From the NCBI GenBank assembly GCA_020638065.1, contig JACKJG010000003.1, positions 124,001 through 188,000 of the forward strand: DNA of 64,000 bases. The letters run 5' to 3'. Within the stretch, counting starts at the first letter, position 1. Each line of letters opens with the position of its first letter. The stretch is from Hyphomicrobiaceae bacterium (GTDB lineage: Bacteria; Pseudomonadota; Alphaproteobacteria; Rhizobiales; Devosiaceae). The position numbers and the translations under genes were made by a program. Below, piece by piece: positions 16,935 to 25,605 of the stretch. The notes under the pieces were generated by a model. It ran no database searches and was not told the DNA's origin. It was given only the letters and a program-made list of their open reading frames with translations.

Positions 16935-17504
16935 ATGCGCATCGTTGCGGGCCGATTTCGCGGCAAACAACTGAACTCTCCCAAGGACCAGAGCATCCGC
17001 CCCACATCCGACCGGGTGCGCGAATCGGTCTTCAACATTGTCGCGAGCCGCGTCGGACCTTCGTTTGAAGGTCTTTACGTCCTTGATCTGTTTGCCGGAA
17101 CCGGCGCAATGGGGCTCGAAGCACTGTCTCGCGGCGCCACCCATACAATCTTTGTCGATATGGGCGCCGAAGCACGCGGTTTGATCCGTGGCCATATCGA
17201 GGGGTTTGGACTGGGCGGGCAATCCAGGCTTCTGCGCCGCGATGCGACGGACATGGGACCAGCCGGAAACCAGAAACCAGCCGATCTCGTCTTTTGCGAT
17301 CCGCCCTACGGCAAGGGACTGGGGGAAAAGGCCCTGTTAAGCGCGCTTGCCGGCGGCTGGATCGCGCTTGGCGCATTGATCGTGCTCGAGGAACGCAAAG
17401 GCGCGGTGTTCAATCCGGGAGATGATTTCGAGATTATCGACCAGCGCGACTACGGCGATACGACGATCTTTCTGATCCAGCCGTCGTCCCGCGTCTCAGC
17501 CTGA
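16935..17504 (+). CDS. rsmD: 16S rRNA (guanine966-N2)-methyltransferase RsmD
   Basis: A 189-residue SAM-dependent enzyme. The start MRIVAGRFRGKQL and RPTSDRVRESVFN are family signatures. The SAM-binding loop is LDLFAGTGAMGLEALSRGA and the catalytic (D/N)PPY motif is DPPYG at 122-126. It methylates G966 of 16S rRNA in the assembling small subunit. It follows rluB by three bases, so the two rRNA-modification genes are probably co-transcribed. Confidence 0.95.
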   Translation: MRIVAGRFRGKQLNSPKDQSIRPTSDRVRESVFNIVASRVGPSFEGLYVLDLFAGTGAMGLEALSRGATHTIFVDMGAEARGLIRGHIEGFGLGGQSRLLRRDATDMGPAGNQKPADLVFCDPPYGKGLGEKALLSALAGGWIALGALIVLEERKGAVFNPGDDFEIIDQRDYGDTTIFLIQPSSRVSA

Positions 17505-17518
17505 CGCGCTCCACTACG

Positions 17519-17630
17519 AGCAACCTCGTCCTGAGCCTGTCGAAGGAGAGATCGCGCGGCAATCCAGAAGCCCACGCAACCAAGTTTTCAGGATTGCTTC
17601 GTCGTCTTTCGTCCTGCAATGACCAAGGCG
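17519..17630. repeat. Decayed intergenic repeats
   Basis: Two known types of alphaproteobacterial intergenic motif are visible. At 17525-17546 is CGTCCTGAGCCTGTCGAAGG, a short phrase scattered widely in these genomes. At about 17559-17622 are GGCAATCCAGAAG and GGATTGCTTCGTCGTC...TGCAATGAC, which resemble the arms of the palindrome at 2160-2248 with substitutions. The block separates the converging rsmD and mutL genes, and I see no gene in it. Confidence 0.55.
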
Positions 17631-17649
17631 CGTCTGGCCGGAATTTTAC

Positions 17650-19464
17650 TCAATCCCGCCCGAACAGTCGCTCCAGATCGGCCTTCTTGAGTTCAATATA
17701 GGTGGGGCGGCCGTGGATGCATTGGCCCGAATGCGGGGTCTGCTCCATCTGCCGGAGCAGGGCATTCATCTCATCTGGACGTAAATGCCGCCCCGAACGC
17801 ACCGATCCGTGGCAGGCCATGCGCCCGATGATGGCGTCGAGCCGCTTGGACACGCTTTCAATCGAGTCCCATTCGGCCAGTCCATCGACAAGATCGGCAA
17901 TAAGCTTCTGAACGTCAGCCCGCCCCAGCAGGGCAGGGGTTTCCCGCACCGCGATTGCCCTTTCGCCAAACCGCTCGATGAAAAGCCCGAGCGTTTCCAG
18001 GCTTTCAGCGGCGGCTAGCAGCCGTTCGATGTCTTCTTCCGGCAATTCGATCACAACCGGGATGAGATGCGCCTGCGATGCGACCCTTCCATCATTGAGC
18101 GCTTCTTTGAACCGCTCGTAGACAAGCCGCTCATGCGCCGCATGCTGATCGATCAGGATCAGTGCATCGTCGGACTGGGCGACGATGTAATTGGCAAAGA
18201 TCTGCGCCCGCGCAGCACCCAGCGGGAATGATCCGGTAGCGTCTCCCATGGGTTCGGTTTCAGGCACATAGGCCGCCGCTGCGCTTGGCTCGGCAAAACC
18301 TGAAAACCCGGCCTGTTGCGATGAAGGCTGAGTGTAGCGATATTCTGCATCCAGATTGGCCTGCGAGGGCCGCTCCGCGCGATATCCACTGAACCCGCTC
18401 GTTGTCGGAGAAGCTCCGCCGACCCTGAACGCCGACGCCGCATCATCGGCAACATGGGAAGAAGCGCGGTAACCGGCTTCGCTGAGCGCCTTGCCGATCG
18501 CGTTGATCACCGCCGAGCGCACCCCGCCCGGATCGCGGAACCTGACCTCCGCCTTGGCCGGGTGCACGTTGACGTCGACATCTTCCGGTTCGACGGCGAC
18601 GAACAGCGCGAGCACGGGGAATCGGTCGCGGAAGGTGAAATCGGCATAGGCCGCCTTGACCGCGCCGATCAGCACCTTGTCGCGCACGCTGCGCCCGTTC
18701 ACGTAGAAATATTGATGCAGGGAATTGGCCCGGGTGAAGGTCGGCAATCCGGCAAGGCCTCGCACCACGACGCCGTGTCGCGTGTCGGCCACATCGACGG
18801 CATTGGCCACAAAGTCCGCGCCCATCACCTGGCCAAGCCGCTCCCTCAGGGCCCCTCCACCATCGACCGCGGGCCAGTTGAGCGATTGACGGTCTGAACC
18901 TTCAAGCTGGATGTGTACCGAAGGATTGGCCATTGCCAACCGCTTGACGACATCGGTGACGGCGCTTGTTTCGGCCCGCACGCCCTTGAGGAATTTCAGC
19001 CGCGCCGGCACGTTTTCGAACAGGTTTTCGACCGAAATCATCGTGCCGCGATTGAGCCCGGCTGGATTGATATCACCGATATGGCCATTTCTGACCTCGA
19101 TCTTGAGCCCACTTTCGGCATCCGCGATGCGCGAGGCAATGCTGAGTTTGGAAACGGCCCCGATCGAGGCCAGCGCTTCACCGCGAAACCCTAGCGAGCG
19201 GATATCATCGAGATCATCGTGGCTGAGCTTGGAGGTGGCGTGCCGTTCGACCGACAGGCGCAAATCATGCTCGTCCATGCCAGACCCATTGTCGACGATG
19301 CGAATGAGATCGCGTCCACCACCAGCCGTGGTGATGGCGATGCGTGTTGCCCCGGCGTCGAGCGCGTTTTCCATGAGCTCCTTGACGACGCTGGCTGGAC
19401 GCTCGACGACTTCGCCCGCCGCGATGCGGTTGATCAGGTCATCGGGAAGGCGGCGAATGGACAT
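17650..19464 (-). CDS. mutL: DNA mismatch repair protein MutL
   Basis: A 604-residue protein. The N-terminal GHKL ATPase has MENALDAGATRI, DNGSGM and GFRGEALASI. A variable linker spans about 330-410. The C-terminal dimerisation domain carries DQHAAHERLVYE at 439-450, which fits the DQHA(x)2E(x)4E metal-binding motif of endonuclease-active MutL, together with ACHGSVR and the terminal CIHGRPT. It acts after MutS in mismatch repair, and the intact motif suggests it nicks DNA itself. It is divergent from tadA with 86 bases between start codons. Confidence 0.97.
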   Translation of the reverse strand: MSIRRLPDDLINRIAAGEVVERPASVVKELMENALDAGATRIAITTAGGGRDLIRIVDNGSGMDEHDLRLSVERHATSKLSHDDLDDIRSLGFRGEALASIGAVSKLSIASRIADAESGLKIEVRNGHIGDINPAGLNRGTMISVENLFENVPARLKFLKGVRAETSAVTDVVKRLAMANPSVHIQLEGSDRQSLNWPAVDGGGALRERLGQVMGADFVANAVDVADTRHGVVVRGLAGLPTFTRANSLHQYFYVNGRSVRDKVLIGAVKAAYADFTFRDRFPVLALFVAVEPEDVDVNVHPAKAEVRFRDPGGVRSAVINAIGKALSEAGYRASSHVADDAASAFRVGGASPTTSGFSGYRAERPSQANLDAEYRYTQPSSQQAGFSGFAEPSAAAAYVPETEPMGDATGSFPLGAARAQIFANYIVAQSDDALILIDQHAAHERLVYERFKEALNDGRVASQAHLIPVVIELPEEDIERLLAAAESLETLGLFIERFGERAIAVRETPALLGRADVQKLIADLVDGLAEWDSIESVSKRLDAIIGRMACHGSVRSGRHLRPDEMNALLRQMEQTPHSGQCIHGRPTYIELKKADLERLFGRD

Positions 19465-19550
19465 GGAAACTGATTCTCCCTAGCTGCAGCATAGAACATC
19501 GGGCTTGCCCCATGCTATGCGGAGCAAAACCGAACCAGGCCAATTCACCG

Positions 19551-20000
19551 ATGTCCGAACGCCCTGATTTCATGAAAATTGCCCTCGACCTGGCCCGCAA
19601 GGCGGGCGAGGCGGGCGAGGTTCCGGTCGCCGCGCTTCTGGTGCATGACGGCGAGATCATCGCCAGCGCGCCCAACCGGATGCGGGAGTTGAACGATCCC
19701 ACAGCACACGCGGAAATGCTGGCGCTTCGCGAAGCACTGGGCAAACGTTCCGGCGCGCGGCTCGACGATTGCGATCTCTACGTCACCCTTGAACCCTGCA
19801 CCATGTGCGCCGGCGCCATCGCCCATGCCCGTGTCCGCCGGCTTTATTATGCCGCGCGTGACCCGAAGGCAGGTGCGGTGGAAAGCGGCGTGAGGTTCTT
19901 CGACCAGCCTACCTGTCACCACCGGCCCGAAGTCATTTCGGGCATCCGCGAAGATGAGGCCGCGGAAATGCTCAGACGCTTCTTTGCTGAGAAACGATGA
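19551..20000 (+). CDS. tadA: tRNA-specific adenosine deaminase
   Basis: A 149-residue zinc-dependent deaminase. The catalytic motif HAE is at residues 53-55 (TAHAEMLALRE) and the zinc ligands PCxxC at 82-86 (LEPCTMCAGAIAHAR). TadA converts A34 to inosine in tRNA-Arg(ACG), making it essential in most bacteria. I chose ATG 19551, giving MSERPDFMKIAL, over an upstream in-frame ATG at 19512. The last 29 bases overlap the converging patatin gene. Confidence 0.93.
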   Translation: MSERPDFMKIALDLARKAGEAGEVPVAALLVHDGEIIASAPNRMRELNDPTAHAEMLALREALGKRSGARLDDCDLYVTLEPCTMCAGAIAHARVRRLYYAARDPKAGAVESGVRFFDQPTCHHRPEVISGIREDEAAEMLRRFFAEKR

Positions 20001-20835
20001 AATCCTCGACCGCCTGCGCGACCTGACGCTTGAACAGGTCCTTTTGATCCTGTCCGGCCTCGACGATTTCCTTGACCCGCCAGAATTCCATCGCGCCAAA
20101 ATCCTTGACGTGCGGACGGGCATAGACCGTTGGCGGATAGGCCGCCAGCGAATTGGCCGCCAGTGAATGCATCATGATCTGCGCCGACCGCCAGCCAATC
20201 TCAAATTGCGAGGGAATGACGCTTTCATCATAATCCTGCGGCACACCGCTCACATCGATGGCAATGACGATGTCCATGCCGCGATGCGCACAATCGAGTG
20301 GCAACGGATTGACCACACTTCCGTCGACCAGCACCCGGCCTTCGTAATGCAGCGGTTTGAACACCGAAGGGATCGCCACGGAAGCGGCAATCGAGGGTAT
20401 CAGGGGCCCGGCGAGCAGAACCACCTGATGCCAGGTGTGCAGATCGGTCGCCACGATCTGGAACGGCACATCAAGATCGGCGAAGTCGCGCGGCATGTTA
20501 TTGGGCACGAAACTCTCGATCACTTCGACCGCGTTGAGTTGCATCGACAGCCCGCCGCGGATCACCGCGCCAAGATCACGAAACCGTCGTGACCAGATGC
20601 GCCCCAGAATGGTGCGCAAGGACCCAAGATATTCGTACGCCAGTTCGCGGATTTCCCGGCCCTCGAACCCGGCCGCCCACGCGGAACCGAGAAGCGAGCC
20701 GATAGACGTGCCCGCGATCAGGGATGGTCTGAGGCCAAGCTCATCGATGGCCTCGATAAAGGGAATATGCGTCAGCCCGCGCGCCGCGCCGCCGCCCAAG
20801 GCAACTCCGATTTTTGGACCTGAAATCCGGGTCAT
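19972..20835 (-). CDS. Patatin-like phospholipase
   Basis: A 287-residue protein with the patatin catalytic layout: an oxyanion glycine loop (ALGGGAARGLTH), the nucleophile elbow GTSIG with Ser44, and the dyad Asp171 in VDGSVV. It should hydrolyse acyl esters, probably phospholipids; the RssA-like subgroup is a reasonable comparison. There is no signal peptide, so it is cytoplasmic or membrane-peripheral. I chose ATG 20835, with GAGGG just upstream. It follows purD on the same strand after 55 bases, and its 3' end overlaps tadA. Confidence 0.88.
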   Translation of the reverse strand: MTRISGPKIGVALGGGAARGLTHIPFIEAIDELGLRPSLIAGTSIGSLLGSAWAAGFEGREIRELAYEYLGSLRTILGRIWSRRFRDLGAVIRGGLSMQLNAVEVIESFVPNNMPRDFADLDVPFQIVATDLHTWHQVVLLAGPLIPSIAASVAIPSVFKPLHYEGRVLVDGSVVNPLPLDCAHRGMDIVIAIDVSGVPQDYDESVIPSQFEIGWRSAQIMMHSLAANSLAAYPPTVYARPHVKDFGAMEFWRVKEIVEAGQDQKDLFKRQVAQAVEDFIVSQQRSV

Positions 20836-20890
20836 ATCCCTCACCTATACCTTCATATAGGCCAACCGATCGGCGGGAAAAGCGCAATTT

Positions 20891-22165
20891 CTATCCCTGT
20901 TCGCGGTTAATTGCGCGATAGCCAATGTCACGGCGGCAGAACCCGCCGGGCCAGTCGATCCGGTCGATGGCCGCATAGGCCCTGCGCTGCGCGTCAGACA
21001 CACTCGATCCCATTGCGGTGACATTCAGTACCCGCCCACCCGTCGCCAGGACCTGACCATTGTCGCTGCTCGTGCCCGCATGAAAGATCGTCACGTCCGG
21101 TCCAAAATCCTGATGCAGTCCCGAAATGGGCGTGCCTTTCTTGTACGAACCGGGATAGCCATTGGACGCCATGACCACCGTCAGTGCGACCTCAGGGTGC
21201 CATTCCAGCTCTGCATTGCCGAGATCGCCTTTTGCGGAACCGAGCAAAAGATCCATCAGGTTCGACTTCAGGCGCGGCATCAAAACCTGGGTTTCCGGGT
21301 CGCCGAAGCGGGCATTATATTCGATGAGCTTTGGACCCTTATCCGTCAGCATCAGCCCCGCATAAAGCACGCCCTGAAACGGCGTGCCGCGCGCTGCCAT
21401 GCCGGCGACCGTTGGCGCGATGATCTCGCGTTCGGCCTGGGCCAGCAATTCATCCGTCATAACCGGGGCAGGGGAATAGGCGCCCATGCCGCCCGTGTTG
21501 GGTCCCACATCGCCATCATGGGCGCGCTTGTGATCCTGCGCCGTGGCCAGAAGCCGGTAGCTCTTGCCATCAGAAATCGCGAAAAGACTGGCTTCCTCGC
21601 CAGTGAGAAACTCCTCAATCACCACTTCCGCGCCAGCTGCGCCGAATTCGCCATCGAAGCAGGCGCGGACCGCCTCTTCAGCTTCATTGTCCGTCATCGC
21701 AACGGTGACGCCTTTGCCTGCGGCAAGTCCGTCCGCCTTGATGACGATCGGGGCAGGGTGCGTCTCCAGATAGGCGAGCGCTGCACCAAGGTCGGCAAAC
21801 CGCCCATAGGCCGCAGTTGGAATGTTCATCTCGTCGCAAAGCGCCTTGGTGAACGCCTTCGATCCTTCAAGTTGTGCCGCGGCTTTCGACGGGCCAAACA
21901 CCAGAATGCTCGCGTCACGCAGATCGTCGGCCAGTCCGGCAACCAGCGGCACTTCGGGGCCGATCACGACGAGCCCGATCTTCTCAGCCTTGCAAAAATC
22001 AATGACGGCCTGATGGTCGCCGGCGTCGAGCGCCACATTGGTCGCCGTTTTCGCCGTGCCGGCATTGCCCGGCCCGACAAACAATCGCCCCACCTGCGGC
22101 GACTGCCGGAGTTTCCACGCCAGGGCGTGTTCGCGTCCACCAGAGCCGATGACCAGAACGTCCAT
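20891..22165 (-). CDS. purD: Phosphoribosylamine-glycine ligase
   Basis: A 424-residue ATP-grasp enzyme for the second step of purine synthesis, joining glycine to phosphoribosylamine. The start MDVLVIGSGGREHAL, the segment VIKADGLAAGKGV and the acidic metal site ending LIEYNARFGDPETQ are diagnostic. I chose ATG 22165; the open frame continues upstream but without family similarity. It is divergent from xseA. It is unremarkable in length and motifs. Confidence 0.97.
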   Translation of the reverse strand: MDVLVIGSGGREHALAWKLRQSPQVGRLFVGPGNAGTAKTATNVALDAGDHQAVIDFCKAEKIGLVVIGPEVPLVAGLADDLRDASILVFGPSKAAAQLEGSKAFTKALCDEMNIPTAAYGRFADLGAALAYLETHPAPIVIKADGLAAGKGVTVAMTDNEAEEAVRACFDGEFGAAGAEVVIEEFLTGEEASLFAISDGKSYRLLATAQDHKRAHDGDVGPNTGGMGAYSPAPVMTDELLAQAEREIIAPTVAGMAARGTPFQGVLYAGLMLTDKGPKLIEYNARFGDPETQVLMPRLKSNLMDLLLGSAKGDLGNAELEWHPEVALTVVMASNGYPGSYKKGTPISGLHQDFGPDVTIFHAGTSSDNGQVLATGGRVLNVTAMGSSVSDAQRRAYAAIDRIDWPGGFCRRDIGYRAINREQG

Positions 22166-22203
22166 GATAGACCTCGCGATTCTTGCCCCCAATGGCCCGC
22201 GCC

Positions 22204-22262
22204 CCGGAGCGTTACCAGGAAAAGCGTGAAACGGTTTTCCGGTTCGGAAACGCGACAAAACA
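22204..22262. repeat. Dispersed Rhizobiales-type intergenic repeat, copy A
   Basis: It begins CCGGAGCGTTACCAGGAAAA, continues with AGCGTGAAACGGTTTTCCGG and ends near GGAAACGCGACAAAAC. A related sequence with the same opening and closing phrases lies at 24181-24258. It is located in the purD-xseA divergent region. Confidence 0.6.
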
Positions 22263-22270
22263 AAACACTT

Positions 22271-22307
22271 GGGCCGGGTTTTGACTCAGTCAAAACCAGA
22301 ACGGCCC
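22271..22307. promoter_or_regulatory. Inverted repeat between purD and xseA
   Basis: GGTTTTGACT and AGTCAAAACC are perfect ten-base arms around a single C (22277-22297). GGGCC and GGCCC flank them (22271-22275 and 22303-22307). The position suits an operator for either divergent gene; a hairpin in the xseA leader is also possible. No regulator is identified. Confidence 0.5.
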
Positions 22308-22370
22308 TAGCATGTGGGCCCGCCCGCCGCCAGCCTTGACCCGGCGAACCGGGCGGGGCACACCTTGGTG

Positions 22371-23930
22371 ATGAATGACGCGCCGAGCAACGCCCACGAA
22401 TACACGGTTTCCGAACTCTCCCAATCGGTGAAGAACACGATCGAGGATGAATTTGGTTATGTCCGTGTGCGCGGCGAAGTCGGGCGTGTTTCGAAGCCCG
22501 GATCAGGCCATCTTTATTTCGATTTGAAGGACGACCGGTCGGTCCTCGCCGCCGTGGCCTGGAAGGGAACGTCCGCGCGCTGGCGATTTCAGCCCGAGCA
22601 GGGGCTCGAAGTCGTGGCGACCGGCCGCCTGACGACCTTTGCCGGTCAGTCCAAATACCAGATCATCGTTGAAAACGTCGAACCGGCAGGCCTTGGCGCC
22701 CTGATGGCGCTGCTCGAGGAGCGCCGCAAGAAGTTGCAGGCTGAGGGCCTGTTCGATGAAGCGCGCAAGCAGGAACTGCCCTATCTGCCGCGCGTCATCG
22801 GCGTCGTGACCTCGCCGTCGGGCGCCGTCATTCGCGACATCCTGCATCGGCTCGATGATCGGTTCCCGACCCATGTCATCGTCTGGCCGGTCCGTGTTCA
22901 GGGTGAGGGCTGCGCGCCCGAAGTTGCCGCCGCCATCGAGGGCTTCAACATGCTGCCGTCCGGCGGGCCGATCACCCGGCCGGACCTGATCATCGTCGCG
23001 CGCGGCGGCGGTTCGGTTGAGGACCTCTGGGGTTTCAACGAGGAAGCGGTTGTCCGCGCCATTGCCGAAAGCGAATTGCCGATCATCTCGGCCATCGGGC
23101 ACGAGACCGACTTCACCCTGGCCGACTACGCTGCCGACCGAAGGGCGCCGACGCCGACGGGCGCCGCCGAAATGGCGGTGCCGGTGCGCTCCGAACTCCT
23201 GTCCTATGTCGATGACCAGTCGCTGCGGCTGAAAACGGCCATGCGCAATATCTCGTCGCGTCAGCGCGATCGGTTGCGCGCGGCCTCCGCCGCCTTACCG
23301 CGCCCCGCCGAACTGGTGGGCGAAGCGCGTCAGCGCCTCGATCTTGCATCGACAAGGCTGTCTGCGGCCCTGCGACACACCGCGCAGTCCAAGGGGCTGA
23401 TGCTGGCTCGGGTCGCGCCGCGTTTGTCGGTCAGAACCCTGACGCAAAGGATTACTGACGCACGCTCGAAACTGAGAAATGCCAACCGGGCCCGGGCCAC
23501 GGCGCTTTCGGCCCGTGCCCGCAACGCCCGCACCCGTCTTGACCCGCTGGTCACGCGTTTGGCGCCGGCCCTCGCGACGCGTGCCAACCGTGCGCAATTG
23601 CGGTTTGACCCGGTTGTGGAACGGTTTCAGCCGGCAATCGCCCGGGTCCTTCGCGACCACAAGCGCCAGGTGGCCGACATCTGGAAGCTTGCCAGTTCGC
23701 TTGGCTATCGCAACGTGCTCGCCCGCGGATTTGCGCTGGTCACCGACCGGGAGGGGCAGGTGTTGCGCTCGCCGGCCTCGGTCGCGGATGGCGATCCTCT
23801 GCTGATCGAACTTGCCGAGGGCCGCCTTGACGCGGTGGCGGGCAAGAGCCATGTTGCACCGCATTCACCGCCAAAGACCCCTCGCAAGCCGCGCGGCGGT
23901 TCCGATGACGGTCAGGAAAGCCTGTTTTAG
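22371..23930 (+). CDS. xseA: Exodeoxyribonuclease VII large subunit
   Basis: About 519 residues. The N-terminal OB-fold contains VRVRGEVGRVSKPGSGHLYFDLKD. The catalytic core has ARGGGSVEDLWGFNEE and AIGHETDFTLADYAADRRAPTP. The helical C-terminal part is rich in Arg and Ala. With XseB it degrades single-stranded DNA from both ends. ATG 22371 gives the usual start MNDAPSNAHEYTVSEL; a longer reading from 22314 adds a non-conserved extension. The small subunit gene is not in this window. Confidence 0.96.
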   Translation: MNDAPSNAHEYTVSELSQSVKNTIEDEFGYVRVRGEVGRVSKPGSGHLYFDLKDDRSVLAAVAWKGTSARWRFQPEQGLEVVATGRLTTFAGQSKYQIIVENVEPAGLGALMALLEERRKKLQAEGLFDEARKQELPYLPRVIGVVTSPSGAVIRDILHRLDDRFPTHVIVWPVRVQGEGCAPEVAAAIEGFNMLPSGGPITRPDLIIVARGGGSVEDLWGFNEEAVVRAIAESELPIISAIGHETDFTLADYAADRRAPTPTGAAEMAVPVRSELLSYVDDQSLRLKTAMRNISSRQRDRLRAASAALPRPAELVGEARQRLDLASTRLSAALRHTAQSKGLMLARVAPRLSVRTLTQRITDARSKLRNANRARATALSARARNARTRLDPLVTRLAPALATRANRAQLRFDPVVERFQPAIARVLRDHKRQVADIWKLASSLGYRNVLARGFALVTDREGQVLRSPASVADGDPLLIELAEGRLDAVAGKSHVAPHSPPKTPRKPRGGSDDGQESLF

Positions 23931-23957
23931 GCCGGATCAGCCAACCGGCAAGGACAT

Positions 23958-24179
23958 ATGGATATTCGCAACCCCGATTTCGCCCCGCGCGAAGCCAAAC
24001 TCAAATATCTCGACGCCGACTACGTCGTGCTGTCGCCCGGCGCATTCGTGCGCTGCGCACTGTCCGGCACCGCAATTCCGATCGATGACCTGAAATATTG
24101 GAGCGTCGACCGGCAGGAGGCCTACGCCGACGCTGAAACTGCCTTCAGGGCCTATTTGCGCGATCAGGGGTTGGATTGA
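23958..24179 (+). CDS. DUF2093 small protein
   Basis: A 73-residue protein with the DUF2093 features: REAKLKYLDADYVVLSPGAFVRCALSG followed by IPIDDLKYWSVDRQEAY. The two short beta blocks and the conserved Cys suggest a compact domain. The family is found in alphaproteobacteria and its function is not known. It follows xseA by 27 bases on the same strand and is likely in the same transcript. Confidence 0.85.
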   Translation: MDIRNPDFAPREAKLKYLDADYVVLSPGAFVRCALSGTAIPIDDLKYWSVDRQEAYADAETAFRAYLRDQGLD

Positions 24180-24180
24180 G

Positions 24181-24258
24181 CCGGAGCGTTTCCAGCAGAA
24201 GCGTAACGGCTCGCTTCCCCGGACGTGATCCGGGGACCCGAAACGCGACCGGGCACGA
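24181..24258. repeat. Dispersed intergenic repeat, copy B, with a small hairpin
   Basis: It opens with CCGGAGCGTTTCCAGCAGAA and closes with CGAAACGCGACCGGG, matching the ends of copy A at 22204. Inside, CCCCGGA and TCCGGGG (24217-24223 and 24229-24235) form a perfect seven-pair hairpin. The region separates two converging genes and could end both transcripts, but no T run follows. Confidence 0.55.
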
Positions 24259-24261
24259 CAA

Positions 24262-24495
24262 TCAATCGTTTTCCGGGTCCATGAGCCGGTGCAGGTGGAC
24301 GATGAAATAGCGCATATGCGCATCGTCCACCGTCATTTGCGCTTTCTGTTTCCAGATTTTGTAGGCGGACGCGTAATTCGGATAGACACCGACAATGTCG
24401 ACCTTGTCGAGATCTGTGAACTCAACGCCTTCCAAATCCGACAATTCGCCGCCGATAACCAGGTGCAGCAATTGCTTTGATTGGGTCTCGCTCAT
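24262..24495 (-). CDS. DUF4170 small protein
   Basis: A 77-residue protein containing LLHLVIGGELSDLEG, VDIVGVYPNYASAYKIWKQKAQ and MRYFIVHLHRLMDPE, the full DUF4170 pattern. The family is confined largely to alphaproteobacteria and has no assigned role. The phrase YxxAYxxWxxxAQxTVDxAxMRYFIV suggests a small alpha/beta sandwich. It lies 15 bases downstream of cysQ, an arrangement that recurs in Rhizobiales and hints at a shared transcript. Confidence 0.85.
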   Translation of the reverse strand: MSETQSKQLLHLVIGGELSDLEGVEFTDLDKVDIVGVYPNYASAYKIWKQKAQMTVDDAHMRYFIVHLHRLMDPEND

Positions 24496-24510
24496 TGGGC
24501 CTCTCCGCTC

Positions 24511-25362
24511 TCAGTCCTTTTGTGTGTCAGATTCGTCCGGGCATCCATAAACGCTGCGCAATGCCAAGTGTGCTTTCGATCTTAGGGACGAATCGCGGGT
24601 CGCCGCAAGCGCGCCATGCCGCAGGTTTTCGCGATTGTATTGTGGTGGGCCGCTGCAGACATCTTCAAGCGTGATGCCGCACTCTTCAAGGATGATATCA
24701 GACGCTGCAATGTCCCAGTCCTGAGCGCCGCGCCGCGCAAGAGCCAGATCGTAAACGCCTGTGGCCACCTGCAAAAGCCGGTAGGCGAGCGAGGGCAGCG
24801 CCGGCCCGTGCACGTAATCGACGCCAAGGTCTCCCAGATGCTTGAGCACGGCGCTAGGAGCAGGAATGACGACCTTGTCGCCGTGATGATGCCGGGTAAT
24901 CAGCGGCGCACTGTTGAGCAGGGCTCCGCCACCCGCGCGCGCCTCGAACAGTTCATCCCGGGCCGGCGCATAGACCACACCGACCTTTGGCCGCCCCGCT
25001 TCGACAACGCTCAGGGCAACCGTCCATGCATCATCGCCACGCAGGAACCCGCGCGTGCCATCGATCGGGTCGACGATGAAAACGCGGTCGCGTTGCAGCC
25101 GGTCAGGATCATCCGCCGTTTCTTCGCTCAGCCAGCCATATTCGGGACGCGCGGCCAATAGGGTCTCGCCAAGAAATTCGTCAACCAGCATATCCGCTTC
25201 GCTGACCGGCGAAGCGTTTTCCTTCGTCCAAGTTTTGATGTCGCGCCTAAAATAGCCCATCGCCATGATGCCGGCGCTGACCGCCGCCGCCCGCAACAAG
25301 GCCAGATCGGCGTCCAGTTCCTCGTGCGTCATGGCTTGCATATGTTCAGCAGATCCGGGCAT
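24511..25362 (-). CDS. cysQ: 3'(2'),5'-bisphosphate nucleotidase, CysQ-like inositol monophosphatase family
   Basis: A 283-residue magnesium-dependent phosphatase. The motifs are WLSEETADD for the first metal ligand, VDPIDGTRGFLRG for the DPIDGT site, and AQDWDIAASD near residue 215. CysQ removes the 3' phosphate of PAP, a by-product of sulfate assimilation; a role on inositol phosphates is also possible by family. ATG 25362 is the first ATG, but ATG 25341 and 25332 remain candidates because no clear ribosome binding site decides. The interval upstream to 25605 has no gene and probably holds divergent promoters. Confidence 0.88.
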   Translation of the reverse strand: MPGSAEHMQAMTHEELDADLALLRAAAVSAGIMAMGYFRRDIKTWTKENASPVSEADMLVDEFLGETLLAARPEYGWLSEETADDPDRLQRDRVFIVDPIDGTRGFLRGDDAWTVALSVVEAGRPKVGVVYAPARDELFEARAGGGALLNSAPLITRHHHGDKVVIPAPSAVLKHLGDLGVDYVHGPALPSLAYRLLQVATGVYDLALARRGAQDWDIAASDIILEECGITLEDVCSGPPQYNRENLRHGALAATRDSSLRSKAHLALRSVYGCPDESDTQKD

Positions 25363-25605
25363 CAAAGGCCAATTGTTGTGCGCGCGCGCCCTTATAGGTG
25401 CAAGCGCTCCACGCGTGCAACTGCGCTGGGCTGCGCGGTTGCGGTTAATCGCCCCTTACACCGGGTCATAAGGCGCTAACCCTTTTCAAAACTACAAAAA
25501 TTTAACCGCGTTCTTTAAGCGGAACGGAGCAACGGGCTGTTAGTTTGCCCCGTAACGAAGAGCACCAAATCAAACGCTCTCGAAGTTAACAGTGAGGCAA
25601 ACGCA

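Noticed and set aside
21080..22339. 419-codon plus-strand frame opposite purD
   Set aside because: It covers almost all of purD in antisense and has no coherent domain pattern; purD is unambiguous.
25441..25525. Possible CtrA site (TTAA repeats) upstream of the DUF6101 gene
   Set aside because: The TTAA pair has a nine-base rather than seven-base spacing and the region is AT-rich by local composition, so the match is too weak to report.
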